Source: Deltaproteobacteria bacterium
Lineage (GTDB): Bacteria; Desulfobacterota; Desulfobacteria; Desulfobacterales; Desulfatirhabdiaceae
Assembly: GCA_021778975.1 (NCBI GenBank)
Contig: JAJYBO010000064.1
Span: 1-11,997, forward strand
Reading direction: 5' to 3'
Length of the DNA: 11,997 nt
Below the pieces are notes generated by a model. The model was not told the DNA's origin. It ran no database searches and was given only the letters and a program-made list of their open reading frames with translations. Both the position numbers and the translations under genes were made by a program. Positions 8,585 through 11,997 of the stretch are shown one piece after another (position 1 is the first letter of the stretch; each line of letters begins with the position of its first letter).

Positions 8585-10464
8585 GAGTTCTCCTTGGGCT
8601 CTGAAAATTTGCAGCTTAAAATCAGAATATCATCATCGAAAGTTGTTTTCACTTTATATGGCAGTATTTTGAAAAGATTGATCATGGCGGCGTTGTCATG
8701 GGATGTGTAGGCGATCAGTCCGTCAATGTTGTTTTCTCTGGCGGCTTCGGCCAGTTTGAGAATCAGTATTCGGGCCAGTCCTTTTCCCTGCCACGGTCTG
8801 CTGACGGAAAACGCCACCTCCGCCATGTTTTTGGATTCATCAATCAGATATTCGCCAATGCCGACCACCTTGCCGAAGCCAAATTCCCCCACCACCACCA
8901 GCATGCTTAGATTCCGGACATAGTCTATCTGGGATATGCCCTGAACCTCGTTGCGGACGAAACTGGTCTTTTCGTGGAAAAAACGAGACACCACATCGCT
9001 CTTGTCCAGGTTGTAGAAATGTTCCTGTATCCGCCGTTCATCCACCGGCTTGGCCGGACGAATCGTAACCTGTTCGCCGGATATGGTGCGGGTTTCTTCG
9101 AGACGAACCGGATAAACGCCGTGAATGAATTCGGTCAGGGTGCGTTCCACGCTGAAAAGCCCCATTTTTTTGGCTTCGAAAAAGAGTTCGTCGCGAAAGT
9201 CTGGATGCGCAATGCTGATCATGCCCAGCGCCCGTTCCTGAAAACTCTTTCCGAACAGGTTGAAAACACCGTATTCCGTTGCCACATAATGCACTTCCGA
9301 GCGGGGGACCACGACAGCGGTGTCGTTCAAGAAAGGAACAATCCGGCTTTTTTTTCCGCGGGAATCTGTCGAAGGCACCATCAAAATGGATTTTCCGCCT
9401 TCGGCCTGCGCCGCGCCATGAATGAAATCCATCATGCCGGTGACGCCGGAAAACTGGTTATAGGCCAGTGAATCCGCGGCCACCTGTCCGGTCAGGTCAA
9501 TGGCGGTCGCCACATTCAGACACACCATTTTATGGTGTTTGGCAATAATTCTCGGATCGTTCACATATTCTGAAGGATGAAATTCGATGGCCGGGTTGTC
9601 ATTGATGAATTCATACAAATCATGCTCGCCGATGGCGGAACTGGCGACAATCTTGCCCTCGTTGAAGCCTTTGCAGCGGTTGTTGATGATTCCCATGGCG
9701 TAGAGCTGCATGATATCGTTGGTCAGATATTGGGTGTGAACGCCGATATCGTTTTTATCCCTGAGCGCCAGCAAGGTTGCCTGAGGGGTGGTGCCGGGGC
9801 TGATCTGAATGGTGGAGCCGTCGTCAATGAGCCTTGCCAGCATCCTGCCGATGTTGTTGGCGGCTTCCAGTTCCGGAGACGGCGTGACGGTCAGAAGAGG
9901 TTCTTCGTATTCGACAAAAGCATCCACATCGTTGACATGAATGAAACTTCTGCCCAAAACCCGCGGCATATTGGGGTTTACCTGAGCGATGACGATATCC
10001 GCGGATTGTGCGGCGGACATGGTGATATCCACCGAAACGCCCAGACTCATCCACCCGAAATCATCCGGAGGGCATACCTGAATGAGTGCTACATGAATGG
10101 GAAGTTTTCGGCTTTTAAAAAGGCGCGGCACCGCGGAAATGTTTATGGGCGTGATGAACCGCATCGTGGAGGCAAGGCTTTTGGCTTTGGCGGACCCCGG
10201 ATAGAAGGACCGGATATTCAGTATTTGATCTTGGGTTTTATCGGCGATCAGGGCTAACGGAGTACTTTCTTGAGACATGAGACGAACGATCTCGATGTCG
10301 GTAAAATAGCTGGACGCCTCATACAGAATACGCACCAGATGCTGGGGTTCGCCGCAAGACGATCCGATAAAAACGCGCTGACCCGGTTTAATCATCCGGA
10401 TGGCTTCTTCACCGCTTCTTTTTCTCTCGATATATCGGTCTGCCCAGTAGTTATTTCTCTGCAT
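8581..10464 (-). CDS. Acetyl-CoA hydrolase/transferase-GNAT fusion protein
   Basis: A 627-residue protein. Residues 1 to about 455 are an acetyl-CoA hydrolase/4-hydroxybutyrate CoA-transferase-type domain (VFIGSSCGEPQHLV; IQISPGTTPQATL; the C-terminal half with NDIGVHTQY, GFNEGKIVASSAIG, DLTGQVAADS, FSGVTGMMDFIHGA and VHYVATEYGVFNLFGKS). Residues about 464-620 are a GNAT domain (VTIRPAKPVDE; acetyl-CoA loop Q559-G-K-G-L-A564; YTSHDNAAMINLFKIL). This matches the known bifunctional acetyl-CoA hydrolase/transferase-GNAT architecture. The motif that usually carries the catalytic glutamate, GIHTE, reads GVHTQ here (Gln245), so normal CoA-transfer chemistry is doubtful. The ATG at 10464 has GGGGGAAAG just upstream; a TTG at 10494 extends the frame but lacks a ribosome-binding site. 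It is the first gene of an operon with the ASKHA protein. Confidence 0.88.
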   Translation of the reverse strand: MQRNNYWADRYIERKRSGEEAIRMIKPGQRVFIGSSCGEPQHLVRILYEASSYFTDIEIVRLMSQESTPLALIADKTQDQILNIRSFYPGSAKAKSLASTMRFITPINISAVPRLFKSRKLPIHVALIQVCPPDDFGWMSLGVSVDITMSAAQSADIVIAQVNPNMPRVLGRSFIHVNDVDAFVEYEEPLLTVTPSPELEAANNIGRMLARLIDDGSTIQISPGTTPQATLLALRDKNDIGVHTQYLTNDIMQLYAMGIINNRCKGFNEGKIVASSAIGEHDLYEFINDNPAIEFHPSEYVNDPRIIAKHHKMVCLNVATAIDLTGQVAADSLAYNQFSGVTGMMDFIHGAAQAEGGKSILMVPSTDSRGKKSRIVPFLNDTAVVVPRSEVHYVATEYGVFNLFGKSFQERALGMISIAHPDFRDELFFEAKKMGLFSVERTLTEFIHGVYPVRLEETRTISGEQVTIRPAKPVDERRIQEHFYNLDKSDVVSRFFHEKTSFVRNEVQGISQIDYVRNLSMLVVVGEFGFGKVVGIGEYLIDESKNMAEVAFSVSRPWQGKGLARILILKLAEAARENNIDGLIAYTSHDNAAMINLFKILPYKVKTTFDDDILILSCKFSEPKENS

Positions 10465-10550
10465 GTCTTTCCCCCTTTGCTGAATCAGGTTCAATTGCTA
10501 TGCGCCGCTCACCGGCATGACAGCATATCGCACTGCAACATGTAACGTAT

Positions 10551-10664
10551 TCACTCCGGATTATCAAGAAGAAGATCGCCGGTGAAAACGGCATACCGCG
10601 CATCGTTATAATTCAGGTCAAATGGCTTGATACCGTTTTGGGCGTATTCTTGTGCATCTATCAT
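10551..10664 (-). pseudogene. Short coding remnant, possibly the C-terminal end of a PIN-domain-like protein
   Basis: The minus-strand frame from ATG 10664 to TGA 10551 gives 37 residues (MIDAQEYAQNGIKPFDLNYN, then DARYAVFTGDLLLDNPE). Upstream the frame stays open through WTED to about 10703, where it meets a stop. The QEYAQNGIKPFD stretch resembles the segment just before the conserved acidic residue in VapC/PIN toxins, where ALHLA would be expected; that segment is absent here. There is no ribosome-binding site. I see a degenerate or chimeric gene end rather than a working gene; the PIN resemblance is weak. Confidence 0.25.
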
Positions 10665-10685
10665 TAAATCTTCAGTCCAACTTAT

Positions 10686-10810
10686 TTGGACTTTGGACAA
10701 AAATCACATGAAATATGCTAACCAATTGAAATAATAGAATAACATCAAAATATTCATGTTTTTTATTTGTTTATCATATCAACAGGTTATAGGTTTTGTC
10801 CAAAGTCCAA
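10686..10810. repeat. 17-bp perfect inverted repeats bounding an A+T-rich block
   Basis: TTGGACTTTGGACAAAA (10686-10702) and TTTTGTCCAAAGTCCAA (10794-10810) are perfect inverted copies separated by 91 A+T-rich bases. Each arm is itself a tandem of TTTGGAC/GTCCAAA, and another GTCCAA lies at 10675-10680, forming a smaller AGTCCAA-cttat-TTGGACT palindrome. A second nested pair, ACATGAA (10706-10712) and TTCATGT (10753-10759), lies inside. No target duplication or ORF is seen. It could be a miniature mobile element or a multi-site operator. Confidence 0.7.
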
Positions 10811-10878
10811 TTAGACATAAGGCGTCTAAAAATGGCCTAAAATAACGATATTCCTTATCCGGGATTTTGATATCATAT

Positions 10879-11085
10879 GTCTGTAGCCAATATGGCCGAG
10901 CGGAACATAGCCCATAGAATGGCCACAAATCACATACATAAGGTGATTTCCAACAAAGAACACCCCGTGCTGAAATGTAGGATTTATATTCCCCCCTTGA
11001 GGGGGGCAGGGGGGTGTTCTTCTCCGAATGGTATATTCTATGCTGGAAATCACCTAACTGGTGACTCGCATGGTTCGAAGCCAAA
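10879..11085. repeat. Long direct repeat, copy A (interrupted by a small palindromic element)
   Basis: Bases 10879-10937 and 11056-11085 align with 11906-11997. The shared core is GAGCGG, CATAGCCCATAGAATGGCCA, CAAATCA, catac, then AACTGGTGA, TCGCA and GGTTCGA. Mismatches are few. Copy A carries about 118 extra bases at 10938-11055. On the minus strand both copies can encode a CGHSMGYVPL-containing peptide, with VICGH in one and LICGH in the other, so the repeat may derive from the end of a coding or mobile element. Confidence 0.7.
10939..11056. mobile_element. MITE-like palindromic insertion inside repeat copy A
   Basis: Relative to the uninterrupted copy at the right edge, this stretch is extra. 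It starts and ends with perfect 12-bp inverted repeats, AGGTGATTTCCA (10941-10952) and TGGAAATCACCT (11044-11055). A second 10-bp pair lies inside, AGAACACCCC (10957-10966) and GGGGTGTTCT (11011-11020), and the core is a CCCCCCT-TG-AGGGGGG hairpin (10991-11006). No ORF of its own and no clear target-site duplication; exact ends are uncertain by one to three bases. Confidence 0.6.
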
Positions 11086-11094
11086 TACCGGATA

Positions 11095-11883
11095 ATGATT
11101 TTATGCGGTTTTGGACGCCTTACATTTATTTCGGCCTGTGGCCATGTTTCAGGCAAGCTCAAACAAACAATTCTGGCATGTCTGACACCGCCTAAAGTTC
11201 AGACTAAAGCACGGTTCATGAACATTCGCCGCCTGATTACCTGGGCAGATCAGTTGCTAAAACTCTCGACACCTGGACGCGCAGCGAAGAATTCCATTTT
11301 ATCCAGACTGCGGGCATGTCTGGATACGCTCCCCTCTTGCAGAAACTTTATCAAACGGTTCAGTGCAGATGTTACACCGCTATTGGAGTGTCAGAAGATC
11401 CTTAAAACTGAAGGGCTGAGCCATAAGATGATAGCAAAGTGCAGGCCGTTGATTCAGGATATCCCTTCGGCTGGGTTGCGCCGTGATTTCAACGCCTATC
11501 TTGATAATCAACTCAAGACCGCTAAACAGTTGGGTCTGGATGAGATAGGCATGCCAGTCAGCTCCGATCAAATTGAGTCGCTTTTTGGTTTGGCTAAACA
11601 ACATGGAACTGGTCAGATGAAGGATGCAGATCGCATCGCCATTCGATTGCCCGCTTTATGTGGAGTGCCCACCCTAACGGAGGCCCAACAGGTACTCAAC
11701 ATCAGTGTTGCAGAACAGTATGAGATCAGGGATAGTTTCATCTATTTGATAAAACAGAGGCGTCAGATTTTTGGAAATCCAGGCTGTATCGAAAACCTCG
11801 GAGCAGAGCCAGCACAGGCTCATATAACGCTGATTCCAAAAGCCGAAAACCAGTCAAAAAATGATTATATTAAAGATAATTAA
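11095..11883 (+). pseudogene. N-terminally truncated transposase-like protein
   Basis: A 262-codon ORF without a convincing ribosome-binding site. From about residue 20 (SGKLKQTILACLTPPK, then ARFMNIRRLITWADQLLKL) it resembles the C-terminal half of a transposase-like family I know only by motif. The strongest block is MPVSSDQIESLFGLAKQHG at 153-171 followed by DADRIAIRLPALCG at 177-190, in which Glu161 looks like the last acidic residue of an RNase H-type catalytic triad. The earlier catalytic residues and N-terminal domain are missing, and an in-frame stop at 11062-11064 prevents extension. A second short frame (11070-11195) runs over the same 5' end. The ORF lies between two copies of a direct repeat. 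The truncation makes it a likely IS remnant; the family assignment is uncertain, and it could be a non-transposase protein sharing the fold. Confidence 0.45.
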
Positions 11884-11905
11884 ATATGTTATCAAAACCA
11901 ATGCG

Positions 11906-11997
11906 GTCTGGAACCAATGTGTCTGAGCGGGACATAGCCCATAGAATGGCCACAAATCAGACATACAACTGGTGATTCGCACGGTTCGATGCCAAAA
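11906..11997. repeat. Long direct repeat, copy B (uninterrupted, runs to the window edge)
   Basis: It matches the outer parts of copy A over about 90 bases, but here catac is joined directly to AACTGGTGATTCGC, giving the pre-insertion arrangement. It starts 22 bases after the stop of the transposase-like ORF, so the two copies flank that ORF. The repeat may continue beyond the window. Confidence 0.7.

Larger units (their letters stand above)
10465..11094. other. Accessory intergenic region without an intact gene
   Basis: Between the CoA-transferase/GNAT gene and the transposase-like ORF there is no intact gene. The region contains a 37-codon remnant (10551-10664), an inverted-repeat-bounded A+T-rich block (10686-10810), a small TTAGAC/GTCTAA hairpin (10811-10816 and 10824-10829), and a repeat copy with a palindromic insertion (10879-11085). 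No clear promoter for the minus-strand operon was recognised. Confidence 0.6.

Noticed and set aside
6602..10464. Long plus-strand ORFs at 7535-8161 and 9577-10257
   Set aside because: They are antisense shadows of two well-supported minus-strand genes.
10465..10494. TTG start ten codons upstream for the CoA-transferase/GNAT protein
   Set aside because: It lacks a ribosome-binding site; the ATG at 10464 has a strong purine-rich site directly ahead.
10779..11162. Minus-strand 127-codon ORF and a 75-codon ORF in another frame
   Set aside because: Both run through the palindromic insertion and its C/G-run core, so they are read-through of repeat DNA. The only piece worth noting is the CGHSMGYVPL peptide shared with copy B.
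10879..11997. CRISPR array
   Set aside because: Only two long repeat copies separated by about 1 kb with an ORF between them; no regular short repeats or spacers and no cas genes.

Overview
The window most resembles the chromosome of a strictly anaerobic deltaproteobacterium (Desulfobacterota, probably a Desulfobacteraceae-like sulfate reducer). This rests on a corrinoid-activator (RACo-like) ferredoxin/ASKHA protein, a bifunctional acetyl-CoA hydrolase/transferase-GNAT fusion, a DUF2400 (TIGR02757) protein, and a small dual-CXXC protein whose reading frame crosses an in-frame TGA best read as selenocysteine. The assignment is an inference from gene content; no rRNA or other taxonomic marker is present.

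Layout. 1-1020 (-) is the N-terminal part of an exported LysM protein that runs off the left edge. 1021-1315 is a divergent promoter region. 1316-2635 (+) is a class I/II PLP aminotransferase, followed by a G/C-run repeat and, at 2784-3629 (+), a more A+T-rich two-domain GNAT acetyltransferase. A hairpin at 3627-3660 separates this from a convergent minus-strand operon read from 6424 down to 3669: ssb, DUF2400 protein, FmdB-type zinc ribbon, the dual-CXXC selenoprotein, truA. The last two overlap by four bases (ATGA). 6425-6601 is intergenic and holds a second copy of the G/C-run repeat in the opposite orientation. 8581-10464 and 6602-8584 (-) are a two-gene operon with an ATGA overlap: the CoA-transferase/GNAT fusion, then the [2Fe-2S]/ASKHA corrinoid-activator-like protein.

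The right end (10465 to the edge) is accessory DNA. It contains a 37-codon coding remnant, an A+T-rich block bounded by 17-bp perfect inverted repeats built from GTCCAAA units, a repeat copy interrupted by a roughly 118-bp palindromic element, an N-terminally truncated transposase-like ORF (11095-11883), and a second copy of the same repeat without the insertion. That second copy serves as an empty-site reference.

Functionally, the ssb-to-truA operon groups housekeeping nucleic-acid functions (ssDNA binding, tRNA pseudouridylation, a glycosylase-fold protein) with two small zinc-ribbon/redox proteins. The CoA-transferase/ASKHA pair suggests acyl-CoA or C1/corrinoid metabolism. The item most worth a second look is the selenoprotein at 4442-4624, which conventional gene calling would miss because of the TGA.
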